From NCBI GenBank assembly GCA_004194705.1, contig SADC01000013.1, positions 1-64,000 on the forward strand: DNA of 64,000 nucleotides. The letters are read 5' to 3'. The stretch comes from Ditylenchus dipsaci (lineage: Eukaryota; Nematoda; Chromadorea; Rhabditida; Anguinidae). The first letter of the stretch is position 1, and every line of letters starts with the position of its first letter. The position numbers and the translations under genes are program-made. The notes below the pieces were generated by a model. That model ran no database searches, was not told the origin of the DNA, and was given only the letters and a program-made list of their open reading frames with translations. Positions 33,716-50,339 of the stretch are shown here, one piece after another.

Positions 33716-36230
33716 TATACACAACAAGATGCCTAGAACAGTGAGAATGCACAAAAGAATGAACAAAATTCGACTAGCGGACAGTGAATTAGCCCTATAC
33801 CCACTGAAGAAAAATTTGCGGGCATTTTTTCGAAAATTTGCGGGCAGAAAAAAGTAATTTGCGGGCAGAAAAAAGTATTTAGTGGGCAAAAAAGAGTAAT
33901 TAGCGGCATTTCAAATTTGCGGGCAGAAAAAAAGATTTAGCGGGCAGAAAGAAGTAATTAGCGGGCAGAAAAAAGTACCGTCCACCTCTATTAATTAGGC
34001 ACCTCCTAATTCAAAAAACGTGTTCGTGGCATTGTGTTTTTGACCCACTTTTCGGTCACTTCTCTCAGGCAAGTTACCAACCATTTTATAGCTCATCTCA
34101 CTAGCTACAAATGAGTGGTAACTTGCCTCAGAGAACTTTCCAAAAAATGGGTGAAAAACACAATGCCACAAACACGATTTTGAACGAGGGGTGCCTAATT
34201 AATAGAGGTTATACGGTAGTTAAGTGGCCGCGTTTTTTTGCGCCACCCTGTATAACAGATTTCGACCGTCTTATGGTTGAAAAAATGATGCTTTTGTAGG
34301 TCAGGAGTAGTTTCTAGAGAAAGCCCCTTGTTTTCGGTATGATTAAGGTCACACTGTTTTGGTTTGAATATTGTTACATTTGCTTGTTGTCTTGTGAGTC
34401 TTTGAGCTCGTTCTGTTGCATTTTTCATGCTGAGCATTTTGGTATATTGTCAACAAAAATATTTTCATTGAAAGTCACCAGTAATAAGCCTAACAAAGTA
34501 CCCTCAAATTTCAATGCCAGGAAAACAGCTGGTTCTACCTCTTCTCCTGTAATTTCTGAGTGACCTTTGTTTAACTTTGTGTTGATTTTTCGCCTATCTT
34601 GTAGCTCTTGAATTCTTCTACAAGTATTGACCAGGCAAAAACATAAACAAAGTACTGTTTCGAAAAAGTCAAAGTTATAAAAATGGTTTCGCCGAAACAG
34701 GTTAATAAAAAGAGCATGTTTGAAAATAACCTATTCGAGAAACATACATCTGGAACAGGAACTTGTCTATAACAGATTTTGACCTCTAGAAACTACTCCT
34801 GTACAAAAGCATCATTTTTTACTTCTAGTACTAACTCAGCAGTGGTGCTCACCTAGTAACATCCAGGTGGCGTTACCTAGTTGGCTGGGTATCTACATGT
34901 AGTTAATGTACTTTTAGACATTGCGAGCTTATTAATTACTTTACCCTCCAGGCATTATCTCGGTTCATGCTTCGGTACAGGGTGTCTCAATCGATGTCCT
35001 TAATCAATGTATTAAATTATTAAACCATGTTCATGACATGATTTTGGGCAGGATACTGTGTTTTCAAAATACTTTTGCCCAATCTTTTAATTTTGAAGAT
35101 GATACCCTTCCCCGCTGGGCACATAGTGGTTTTCCTATCTCCTTATAGAGCCTTATAATTATTTAAAAACTATTTTACGAATAAAATCTAAAGAGCCACA
35201 TCTTTAAGTTTGAAAATTAGGCATATTTGAAATTGGTCCCCAAAGGAGGGTCTCCAAATGAGATTTGCCCAAATGAGTTGTAACGGCGAAGCCTATGACT
35301 CACAATCAATTTCTTTGATTCGCAATATTTGGCGCCATGTACTCCTGTAGCAATGTATATGTTTGCTTGGTGTGGTTAGTACATTTTGACGTAACTTTGT
35401 TAGAATTTTTAATGAAATAAAATAAGTTAGAACAAAAATGAAATACAACAAACAGAATACAACCACTGAGATCGGCAGCATCCAAAAGCAAATATAACAT
35501 CAATTGCCTTTTGTCCTACTAACTGAAAAGCCCAAAGTAGGAATGTTTAGAGTAGTTGAGGAGCAGCTGGCGGCTCCCCGTGTCCATGAACCAGCTTTCT
35601 TTAAGCAAGAACTTGAGTGGAATACAAGCAGCCATGACCACCAAGGCAGTGAGCAGGGCATAAAGATCCAGACGGTAGTCTGCTTTCATGTAGAGTTCGA
35701 ACTGCTGGCTATTGCTTTCCCATACTGACTCCATCCATGTGGAATACTGGCCACTTGAGAAATCATAGTCTTAACAAAGCTTTTTTCAGTACTTTTTTGC
35801 GAACACGGACAATTCGTCCTGACGGCTGATTCGTCCTCACTCGTTAAAAAGGGACAATTCGTCCCCACTCGATAAAAAGATACAATTCGTCTTCGATCAG
35901 TAAAAAGGACAATTCATCCTCACTCCTCAAAAAGGACAATTCGTCCTCGCTTGGTAAAAAGGGACAATTCGTCCTCCCTTGGCATTGTTAACGCAAATGC
36001 ACGATTAAGCATTTTTTTTAAATGTTCGAAATTTCAAACATTAAATTAGCTAAGTTTTCAATGGCCTCGAAAAAACCTGAAAAAGGAAAAAAAAGTGCCA
36101 AAATGTGGGGATACAAAAATGTGGGGGGATCCTGAATGGGTTCTATTTCAAGAAAAGGAATTTCAGGTATAATCTCCCAGGTATAATCTACCTGACTGCA
36201 TACCTCATTTCATACCTCACAACCCCATTT
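33716..36230 (-). repeat. Right terminal inverted repeat of the 13 kb MULE
   Basis: Inverted partner of 22931-25625. The GAGGACGAATTGTCCC array is at 35800-35985 on the minus strand, and the protein-like stretches are at 35519-35734 (minus) and about 34860-35145 (plus). Divergence from the left arm is low and made mostly of small indels. Confidence 0.9.
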
Positions 36231-36965
36231 GCGTACCTTTTGCGTGCATACCTCACAACCCCATTTTGTGTGAAACGTGACACGTTTAACTCCATTTTAG
36301 GCCATCCAGATAGACGTCCACCTGACCAGGAGGTACCCCAGGAGTCGGGGTTAGGGTGGATCAATTTTGGGCCCTGCTTTGTTGTGGGTTAGACGTAATC
36401 TAAAAGTTTTGCGGAAAAATGCAAAAAATTATTATTATATCATTAGAGTACAGAAAAAACCAGAATAAAAGTCTAATAAAAAAGTTGCAGTGGTACCTTT
36501 GACTTTTGACTCAAAATTTTGGCCAATTTGCATTGGCTCAATTTGAATTGGCCCAATTGCAATTCGGCTCAATTTGAATTGGCCCAATAAGATTTTGGCC
36601 CAATTTGACTGGCCCCAATCTGAAATGGCCCAATCTTTGGCGTGCCGTGGTGCATGGGAGTATACCGAGTACCAGTATACCGAATACCAGTAGTGGGGGT
36701 ATACCGAAATTTAGCCAGGTATACTATGTACCCACCCTGAATGGGTTCTATTTCAAGAAAAGAATTTCAGGTATAATCTCCCAGGTAATAAGCCCTGGTT
36801 ATCACCATCTAACACTTCTTAGGAAGCTAGTTAACACCATTCGTCATTAGTGCTTCTTTGTACACTCCCTGGCTATCATACCACACAATATCATCTCGCT
36901 ATCGTAACCATTTTTTTGGTAAAAGCGATCAAAGCAAGTCAAGCGAGTAGAGTGTGAGGAATATA
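36231..36965. other. Repeat-rich interval beside the MULE
   Basis: Contains a short run of TTTGGCCCAATTTGA-like units (36520-36640), three TATACCGAxTACCAGT units (36660-36715) and a ~70-base second copy of the MULE end (36722-36790, CTGAATGGGTTCTATTTCAA). No gene seen. Confidence 0.5.
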
Positions 36966-37187
36966 ATCGAGGACGAATTGTCCCTTTTTACCAAGCGAGG
37001 ACGAATTGTCCCTTTTGAGGAGTGAGGACGAATTGTCCCTGTTTATTGGTAGAGGACGAATTGTCTCTTTTATTGATCGAGGACGAATTGTACCTTTTTA
37101 TCGAGTGATGACGAATTGTCCCTTTTAACGAGTGAGGACGAATCGGCCGTCAGGACGAATCGGCGCCAGGACGAATTGTCACGTACC
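36966..37187 (+). repeat. Solitary MULE terminus: GAGGACGAATTGTCCC array
   Basis: Seven or so units of about 28 bases (GAGGACGAATTGTCCCTTTT plus a variable tail), ending GAATTGTCACGTACC. Read inward the tip is GGTACGTGACAATTCGTCC, sharing its first eleven bases with the right end of the 19643-21433 MULE. Same array as in both arms of the 13 kb element. Confidence 0.7.
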
Positions 37188-37359
37188 GCTTTTTTTGTAC
37201 CAAACTAATAGTTTGCCTTATTCTTTTTAATTTTTTTGCCCTTCTTATCAAAGTAACATGCCATTGTGGTTTCTTACAGATGACCATTTTGGGTGAAAGC
37301 TTTTAAAAATGTAGATAAAAAAAGTTAAAGTATGGACAAAGTCAAGAAATAATTTGCTT

Positions 37360-37586
37360 TACCGTATTATCTCTATTAAACGGGCATGCGTCTTAAAAGA
37401 CCATGAAACTTGATAAGCACAGCAATTTGCGAAATTCGAATTCGCGCAGGACCACCCCAATTTGTCCACAATGTTTTTGAATTAATTTTTTTCTGCGCAT
37501 TGAAAATTTGAATTTCATTTATGAGTAAATTTTTAACACCGATTCATATAAGTAGTTATAATGAAGTGTAAGTAGGTTATACGGTA
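37360..37586. mobile_element. TACCGTAT-type MITE, weak ends
   Basis: TACCGTATTATCTCTATTAA at the left and the inverse of TACCGTATAACCT at the right. The pairing is short, so the limits are tentative. Confidence 0.5.
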
Positions 37587-37880
37587 TAATAGGATAAGTC
37601 GTCAGATCTAGCAATGTCGAGCAACGTTGGGCTCGACTAGTAAGCAGTTCTATATTTTGGAAAAAATTTTCATGCAAACAAAAAACAATTCGAAAACATC
37701 ATTGACAAAATTAGAGTGGTCCCGCGGCAGTGTGTCGCATTTTTGGTACGCATACCGGTGTCGCATTTTTTTATATATGTTTAAATATTATCATTTTTAT
37801 TTTGAATTTTTTCAGCTAAATTGCAAATATGAACAATGTTATCGACATTATTGTGTTGTTTCGAGGCGAATTATAACTTA
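37587..37880. other. Interval without recognisable gene
   Basis: An 84-codon frame (37627-37881, plus) shows no family resemblance. I searched the minus strand here for the missing nicastrin C-terminus and did not find it. Confidence 0.3.
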
Positions 37881-37899
37881 GTTAGCTGTTTGTCGGGTA

Positions 37900-38335
37900 T
37901 GATACAACCCACTTGCTGGTGCGGTACCGGTTCGGCACCGACCTCTAAAATGATGGCACCGGGCACCGACCTCTGATATTTCGGCACCGGGCACCTCACC
38001 GGGCACCGACCTCTAAAATTTCGGCACCGGACACCAGTGGTGCCGGTGCGGCCGGTGCCGCATCGGTGCCATTTACAGCACTGCTCTCTATTCAATAGTG
38101 CTTTCGAAAGTAATGTTGGATTCGGTCGGTTAACCGAACCGGTCAATTAATCGAAAACCGGGTTTTTCGGACAATAAACCGAAAACCGAGTTCAGAAAAA
38201 ATTCGGAAAATTAACCGAAAACCGGGTACATATCGGTTAACTGACCGAAATTTTTTGAAAAAAACCGAAACCAAAAACCGACTTTGAAAGATACCGGTTT
38301 TTAAAAACTGACCGATCTCAAATAAACCGACCGAG
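37900..38335. repeat. GGCACCGG and AACCGAAAACC repeat blocks
   Basis: 37900-38090: three to four units of GGCACCGGGCACCGACCTCT and a terminus TTTACAGCACTG, matching the hAT MITE at 48817. 38107-38335: irregular repeats of TTAACCGAAAACCGGGT. Both look like partial MITEs. Confidence 0.6.
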
Positions 38336-38726
38336 TCCCTACTCGAAAGTTTTTCATATTTTTTTTTTCAAATTACTAAACTCAACCCCTCAAATTACTT
38401 TTAAATTACCGTATAGCCTGGATTTTGACTTTCTTATGAGCTATCGAACTCATCTGAATACTTTTAGAGTTGTGGAAAATACGCGGTTAAAAAATTGGTA
38501 AATTTCGAAAACACCTAATTTCCATCTAACACAAAAAATAATTTGGGACCGATTTTGTTGCACATACCCACTCAAATTAACAAGCTTGATCTCTTCAGCT
38601 GATTTTTTTGAAGTTGAGGGGAAGCGAGGTGGGCGCTTTTTAACCAAAATCAGGGGCTGTACATTGAAATTTACCCACAAATTCAGTCAGGACTAATTGA
38701 AAAGTTGGTCATCTCATAGAATTTAC

Positions 38727-41700
38727 CTGAAATATAGAATGCTGGTGATTCAGCATCAGTCAAATATATGCTAGTCTGATAGCAAGAAGTTTGGTTGGTC
38801 TTTGGATCATTTTGCCACACATAGTTGTACACCTGAGTTGGTTAACAGCTACTTATGACAAATCAACTGCATTCACAACATTGGAGCAGACCAAAAACTT
38901 ACGTTTTGGTTCTTGTTTAAGTCCCTGCATTGTGACTCCGTGCTCACGTTGGAGGTGGGTTCTTTTTCCCCCAATGATTTGACAAGCATAGCCTGAACTA
39001 GGATGCGTATCAAAGAGCTCTCTGTAGTGCCAATGTACAAATTACGGGCTAAATTATGGTCAAGTTAAGAGCTTGGTTTAAGTAAGCATGAGCTTGGCAA
39101 AAATAATAATTTACCATAAGCGAAGTCACGAGCAGGATTGGTGGTGTTTAGCAAAGTTCCGAATAGTGGGCAATCCCATTTCTCGTATTCAAATAGGCAC
39201 ACCATAAGGTCATTTACCTGCAAGCGCATTTTTACCAAAAGGCTGTAAATGTTTGGATACGAATATTCGAAAATATGGTGAAAATAAAAAAGGGCAAACC
39301 TTTTTCTTATGATATAAAGATTTTTTGCCGTAAAAGTACTTCTGCCGTGAAAAACCTTTTTTTCGACATGATGTAAAACGACTTTAACGGGATAAGAGAA
39401 AAATGCATAGCGTCAAAAAAAGTATTCTTTTTTTAATTAGACTTTTTTGACACCAGATGCGGGATCAGCGACCCAAATCACCTCTAAACTGGCCTAACAA
39501 GCCAAAAAAATAGTGTGCCTCTACGTGGGATTGAACCTGCAACACCAAAAAAACACCGTTTTGGGCCAAAAAAACGCGAGCACTTACGCACTGCGCCATG
39601 GAAGCCACTTTTTCAAACCTAAATGGCTTCCCCCCCTCCCTTTAAAAAAAGTATTCGAAAAAAAGTTTTTTCTCTAGAAAAAAGTAATTTTATGGCAAAA
39701 CTTTTGCGGAAAAAATTATTTTTACGGTAAGGAAAAAGGTGATGCAATAAAAAGGGGGTCTACATCGAACCTGGTTAAAACGGCACTTCTGGGATCTGCT
39801 GGAATTGTCGTTATATCGCGGGTATGCGTTGTTGAATTTTTTTCGTCGGATAGCCCAATCAGGTTCAAAATGGTGCCATTAGATCCAGGTACAATTTTTT
39901 AAAGTTTATTTTCTAAACTCGATCAAACCATGATTGAATTGCTGTAAAATTACGTAAATTCGCTGCAGAATTAAGATATTTTTAGGCATTCCCATAAAAT
40001 GGCCTAAATTTAGTTATAATAAATTACAGGCTTCTGAACTATTGGAAGTACTAATTCAGTGTGTATCGAAAATACGCTACATCTTTTGTAGACGAAAAAT
40101 TGAGCCATGAAAACCCAAAAACCATACATATGTTTCATTGACAGCGAATTTAGCCCTAACAGCTTGTGTGGAGTCCACCAAAACATATTGCAGGACAGTC
40201 TCCAAAGTCGCATTGGCTGCTGCCGACAAATAGTCGACATATGGTTGGCGCTGTTTAGGTTGGTTTCTCCACATATCGTTCACATCACTGTCCATAAACG
40301 AGTTGATGTGGCTTAAAAACTCAGGATTGTTTCCAGAATGACACATTTAACTCAATAAGATCCTGCTCACTTAGATTTGTAAGTGGCGCCAAAAGAGAGA
40401 GCACAAATCCAGGAATTTTCCGGGACTCTTTGAGAAGAGACTGATAGCTGGCTGGAGGAAGCACAGCAGAAGAACTGCCCGAAAACTGAAAATTGTAGCC
40501 GCGAGATTCGGCCGATGACTTGGCTTTGCCAATTAATGAGTCCACCTAAATGGGAAACTTTGAAAAAATTGAAGAATTACTAGTCGACGGCCTACAATAG
40601 TTTTATTTTTTGAGTACATGTTGAAATCAGTGTGTGCATAGAAGTCAGTGGACTGTTGGAGTTGTTGTAGCTCCACATTGAAGGAGATATCGTCCACATT
40701 GAGCTGCTTGATGTTGGACTTAGGCAGAGTGAAATTTTTGGCAGGAGCTGGAAACTCTTGTCGAGACATATCCCACAACATCCGACTGCTGCCAATATAG
40801 CCCATGGATTCCTGAAAGGGATTTAAATTTTGTAAAATTCTTAAATTAGTAAATTTTAATTTTTTTGTATAACCATGAGATTACTGAGGATGTTAAAACA
40901 CCCAAAAAATTAAATGAATACCCCGTGGAAAAAAGCCAAGAGAAGTTGTCTCTGATTTCTATTGGCTTCCTGTGTAAACACTCCCAGATTTTGACCAATA
41001 GCTTCAGCAACAGCAAGCAAAGAGATAACTGAGGTAAGCGCCGACAAATCTCCACCACGACTGCCAGTGAAGGTGCTGAATGAGTCCATCTAAAAAAACA
41101 TTTTGAAGGAAATAATTACAAACAACACTGATAAAATTCTACCCTGGATGAAACCAAGAATATGTCAGCCTTTTTACTCTCCTGACTCAATGGAGGGAGC
41201 AGTGCAAAAACATTTCTGTCATGCAGAGCATCTGAATTGTGATGTTAGATTTATTGCATTTAAAAATAATAATGAAAAAGCTTACCACAAAGTTGAGGTC
41301 CTAGAGATTGTCGACGCATGCATATTTCGGCCTTTCCATCGGCCAACATAAATTGGGTCATTCGAGCCATACATCGATAGTTGGTGTTGGCATTGTTGAA
41401 AGGGTGGTGACACTGAAAAGCGGGAAATACATTTTAAGGTAGTAAAAGCTGATTGAAAAAAAAAAGCGGATAGATGACGAATTTCCCGACCCAGACATCA
41501 TTGTGACCGAAAGACTTTTTCTTTCCAAAAGTTTATCTTTTTGATACAAAAATAGTTTTACGACAAGAAAAAATATTTCAAATAAAAATATTTGGTATTA
41601 TTCTATGGTAGCGCCGATTTTTGCTGACAATAGTCAGTCTTTCGGTAACAATAATATATTTTTTCACTCGCCCAAAAGGTGCCCTTGAATGGAACGCTTG

Positions 41701-42400
41701 GGTCAGGTGCTTTTTAACCAACTCCCACAATAACATACCTTGTTGATTATAATTTCGATTTCTGTCCGGTTGTTCAAGAAATACACTGGTTTTTGCCAAC
41801 TCAGAAATTTGAGGCCATTAGGGTGGAGTGCTCCTTCTTTGTTCCATTCTCGACATTTTGTGGAGTTATTATAGTAAGCTAAATCATATACGTTTCATAT
41901 ACGTTGGGCAACATGAAAGTTAGAAATTGCTTACAAAACTGGTGATTGGGACAGGCTGAGTCCTCTGAGAAAGAATCTAGTGGAAGGGAAGATGTTGTGT
42001 TGTGGTAGTAGAGAACACCAGAAACACTTTCGGAATTCTTTAATTTATCAACAAAAGAGCTGTAAAATAACCTAAAGTTAAAGCTAGAAAAATGTAGGAA
42101 TGACAAAAACCTGCTCAAATCATTCACATCTATCACAGCAATTATGTGAGAGATACCCAGTGGTAAAGTTGAGATGACTCTTTCAAGGTCAGCTGGTTGG
42201 GAGACCACGTACACAGCGCCCATATTGCCAGATCTTTCGGCTAAATTTTGACCAAATAATTAAAAGTTTTGGGTTTTTTACAAAAAAATTACACTGGCAT
42301 CCTATGGCTGTGGACCCATTTAGCATGCGGAAACAATGGTGATTCACATTGCTTAGTTTGACACTTATTTGATCCTTTATTCTCTGACATTGGACAGCTG
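38727..42400 (-). CDS. aph-2: Nicastrin (gamma-secretase subunit), C-terminus not found
   Basis: Large glycosylated ectodomain subunit of gamma-secretase, which takes part in Notch processing. Multi-exon; stretches in order: HCFRMLNGSTAIGCQ (42295-42397), MGAVYVVSQPADLERV (from 42240), DSACPNHQF, KCREWNKEGALHPNGLKFLS (41880-41700), MARMTQFMLADGK (about 41370), ADIFLVSSRMDSFS, ESMGYIGSSRMLWDM (40810-40740, family pattern DYIGSSRM), VDSLIGKAKSSAES, DYLSAAANATLETVL (40250), MVCLFEYEKWDCPLFGTLL (39200) and VYNYVWQNDPKTNQ (38830-38727). Several potential N-glycosylation sites (NKT, NTT, NQT). The signal peptide exon is unclear. The expected C-terminal membrane helix should lie below 38700, but only repeats are found there. 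One phase conflict exists between the first two exons. Confidence 0.9.
39430..39612 (-). mobile_element. tRNA-derived SINE-like element
   Basis: Read on the minus strand, the head has an A box TGGCGCAGTGCGTAAG and a B box GGTTCAATCCC; about 60 bases on is the body motif GGTCGCTGATCCCGCATCTG. The same head and body occur at 61370-61535. It is in a nicastrin intron, within a ~450-base inverted repeat (39290-39745). Confidence 0.7.
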
Positions 42401-43029
42401 AGATTTTTTTTTGATAAAAACAAATAGCTACGTCAAAAACAAACCTCGAGTCAGAAATATGGCTAAAAATAACAATCGTAGCACTTTCAATCTCGTATTG
42501 AACATTACTACCCGCAATCCACTTAAAATTCAATCGCAGGGAACATATAATCGGTTGAGGAGATTACCCCAACCAAATGAAAATTCATGCTTGAAGCACG
42601 TAGAGTCCCAAGAGGAACTCATGCTCGTTTTCGAAATGAAAACTCTATGAACGGATATTTTTCTCCTCCTTGCTATTTTTACAAGGCCATAATCGGCATA
42701 CCGCTAGACTGCGAATTTTCAAGTACTAACGCCAGCAATATGTCTTTTGGATTATTGTTCTGTGAAATTTTTCGGGTGACCTCGGTAGCCGTGCTGCTGC
42801 TCCGAGCCTTAGTTATAGCCGGAGCTAAAATTGAAAGTCCCGGGCTATGGCCAGATTCAGATTTTTACATTTTGACCAGCACTCCTTGGGGATTACCTTT
42901 ATTTTTGCGATGATTATATCTTATCTGAGCTTACTTCGTTCTTACTCACCATTTTTACACCATACAATAAAAAATCGTGCATTTCGTATTAATTAACTCG
43001 TGCTTATTGCTGCATTTCTAGCTTTTGAA
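42401..43029. promoter_or_regulatory. Divergent promoter region between nicastrin and RPB2
   Basis: About 500-600 bases separate the first recognised nicastrin exon from the RPB2 start codon, in head-to-head orientation. It holds the nicastrin 5' exon, which I could not define, and a GC-richer patch at 42780-42860. No TATA box or known motif is claimed. Confidence 0.45.
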
Positions 43030-48158
<5,129 letters not shown>

Positions 48159-48247
48159 TCAAGTAAAAGTTTGTACACATTCAGTCTAGTTTCAAATTTG
48201 TTTCCAAATTTGTTGTTGTTGTGGAATTGTATTGTATTGTTTTGGTC

Positions 48248-48253
48248 AATAAA
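48248..48253 (+). promoter_or_regulatory. RPB2 polyadenylation signal
   Basis: AATAAA 90 bases after the RPB2 stop codon, after a TG-rich stretch. Confidence 0.6.
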
Positions 48254-48675
48254 GGGATCTTTCGATCACATCGAAAATTTAGTGGGATTTTTATATCATG
48301 TAAATCTCGATTGATGCAAGGTCATATTTTAATTGGCACGAACGTGGCAGCACATTTTTTAATTTGATACCTTGTAAGTTTGGTTTTCACTCAATCCAAC
48401 TACTAAATTAGGGCGTCATAAATTGGCAGGTCGACACAGAACGAGTTCCTCAGTAGGCGCTGTATCACTGGTACTAATTTATTCACTTACCTAGCATGAA
48501 ATTGCAAAAGGATGAACAACAAACGCTATTTTGTCCTCTCTCAACCCCTAGTTCTTTGACACCGTATTTTCTCTAACTGGCCAACCCCTCCATACAAACC
48601 GATCCCTCTGCTTCAAGAACTGAAATCTCAGTCAAGAAAAAAAATTCACATCGCTATTTTTTTGCATTTGGTTAA
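48254..48675. other. Interval downstream of RPB2
   Basis: No gene. A single TACCGTAT-type end (ACCGTATTTTCTCTAACTGG, 48562) suggests a truncated MITE. Confidence 0.4.
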
Positions 48676-49031
48676 AGGACCATGCTCGCGGTAGTCTAGT
48701 GGGTCCCCACCAATTTGAAAAATTTTCCTTACCATTGATCTTCTATACGGGTTTCTTAACTTGGTTTTTAACAAAACTATTAAACTATTAAATTCTAAGC
48801 CTTGTTATGTTGGAAACAGTGCTGTAAATGGCACCGGTGCACCACCGGCACCGGCCGCACCGGCACCGACGGTGCCCGGTGCCAAAATTTTTCAGGCCGG
48901 TGTCCGGTGCGGTGCCGAAATTTCAAAATTTACAGCATTGGTTAGAAACCAAGTTGAGATGCAGAAATCCAAGGACAAGGAAATTTTTTTGAATTGGCAG
49001 GGACCAACCAAACCACCTCGAGCATGGCACT
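48676..49031. mobile_element. MITE flanked by TTAA, related to 11829-12272
   Basis: AGGACCATGCTCG at the left and the inverse of AGTGCCATGCTCG at the right; TTAA at 48672-48675 and 49032-49035, the target of piggyBac elements. Inner arms share AACTTGGTTT with the cardiolipin synthase intron copy. Interrupted by a hAT MITE. Confidence 0.65.
48817..48940. mobile_element. 124-bp hAT MITE, GGCACCGG type
   Basis: Ends CAGTGCTGTAAATGGCACC and, inverted, CAATGCTGTAAATTTTG; flanks gttggaaa (48809-48816) and gttagaaa (48941-48948) differ at one base. The interior is palindromic CACCGGTGC blocks. Nested in the TTAA-flanked MITE. Confidence 0.8.
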
Positions 49032-49336
49032 TTAAACCATTACGAGCCGATTCCGCTTTTTAAATTTGTTTGCGGTACCCAAGATCGATCCTAATTTAAT
49101 TTTTTTATGTGTTTTTTTCAGATAATTTTAAGTTTTTGACACGGTTGGCTCATGGTCAGTGTATTTTTCTCTGGCTACATTTCAGACACGAGTAGGGTGG
49201 TTACTCGTCTGAACATCAGCCGACTATTTCTTTTTTCTTAACCTTAGCAGAGCTAGAAATGTTTCCTGCGCGCGGTGCTCAGCCGGCTCAGTGGCTGATT
49301 TAGAGCTCAGCAGGCGTGTGTTATGCCAGCTGAGAA
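49032..49336. other. Gene-free interval
   Basis: Nothing supported by motif or family. A CTCAGCCGGCTCAGTGGCTG palindrome (about 49275) resembles the core of the hAT MITE at 25443. Confidence 0.3.
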
Positions 49337-49574
49337 TACCGTATTTCCTCTAATAAGCGGCCCGGGCGCTTATTTTTCAAACCCTCAAAAATCGGAAAAT
49401 TTGGAATTCGATTTCCAGATTTTCGGGTGCTCAACCAAAATCTAAAAAGTGGAATCGGTAGAGCTCGTCGGTGTTAAGAAAACGTATCAAACGGCTTTGA
49501 AAAATATTGCTTCTACACTGAGATCCAGACCCTCGAAGTCGAGGGGGGGGGCGCTTATTAGAGGAAATACGGTA
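49337..49574. mobile_element. TACCGTATTTCCTC MITE
   Basis: TACCGTATTTCCTCTAATAA and its inverse at the far end with TA tips. The interior is clearly related to 21566-21819. Confidence 0.88.
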
Positions 49575-49804
49575 CATCACTAGATACGAGCTAGAACTAG
49601 AGTCGAAGCAATATTTTGGATAAGCTGGCGCTAGAGCTTCAAGCTAGAGCCGGAGCAGAAAGGATGATCACGGGAATCGGAGCGGAAAGAGGTGATGCAT
49701 ACAGCACAGTTTGTCCAAATTGGTTGATTGAATGGACTGTAGAACGAATTGACCGTTTCCCGTTTTTTGTACTGCTTTTATTGCTGTGAGCTTAGATCTT
49801 GAAC

Positions 49805-49928
49805 TAGGGTTGGGTAATTCTCCGGAGAAATACTTTCCGGGTAATTACCCAAGTAATTACCGAGAAATAAGGCCGGAAAAGTATTTTTCCGTGTAATTAC
49901 CCGGGTAATTACCATTCAACCAACCCTA
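49805..49928. mobile_element. 124-bp hAT MITE
   Basis: Ends TAGGGTTGGGTAATT and, inverted, TAGGGTTGGTTGAATGG; perfect 8-bp duplication tcttgaac at 49797-49804 and 49929-49936. The interior has repeated GGGTAATTACCC palindromes. Confidence 0.9.
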
Positions 49929-50018
49929 TCTTGAACGCTCTAAAATACACTTCAAAAAAACATTTCAACGTTATTTTTGGGGGTATTTTGAAAACTCTTT
50001 AATTAAATTTTTACAGAC

Positions 50019-50101
50019 ATGGCGTCTTCTCTGACTTATTTGATTTGTTTTTGTTGTCTTCCACTGGCTTTGTTATTTTTCGCTGGAATGAAAGCTTACA
50101 C
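50019..50101 (+). other. Short hydrophobic frame interrupted by a hAT element
   Basis: ATG at 50019 opens a frame of hydrophobic residues (MASSLTYLICFCCLPLALLF) that is cut at 50101 by the hAT insertion; across the empty site it would go on only nine codons before a stop. It could be a signal-peptide exon, a tiny membrane protein or chance. Not recognised. Confidence 0.25.
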
Positions 50102-50339
50102 CAGTGTTGTGCTGAGCTCACTCCGAGTGAGAATCTCACTGAGAATTCTCAGTGAGAATCTCACTCACAGCCTGTGAGGACAAATGCCATTCTCACTCAC
50201 TCTCACTCACACAAAATATCATTCTCACTCAATTCTCAGTGAGAATTTTTGAGAATTTCCGTTACATAGACTCATCAATTTATATCATTCTTGAATTAAT
50301 TCAGTCTTTATTATTTCAAATCATGCAACGAAATCAAGT

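Larger units (their letters stand above)
22931..36230. mobile_element. ~13 kb Mutator-like element with ~2.5 kb inverted ends
   Basis: Two arms (22931-25625 and 33716-36230) are inverted copies. The interior carries a MULE transposase on the minus strand (33682 to 25865), cut by a Gypsy retrotransposon at 26419-31372, plus small MITEs. Long inverted ends and a SWIM-finger transposase are typical of MULEs. The exact outer tips and target duplication could not be fixed: the left arm meets a TACCGTATTTCCTC fragment at 22918, and the right arm's tip (ACAACCCCATTTT) is partly duplicated at 36222 and 36252. Confidence 0.85.

Noticed and set aside
38450..38680. Nicastrin C-terminal exon
   Set aside because: The 76-codon minus-strand frame has no membrane helix in the expected position and adjoins MITE sequence.
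42587..42913. 108-codon frame between nicastrin and RPB2
   Set aside because: No family resemblance, no splice context and low complexity. Treated as promoter region.
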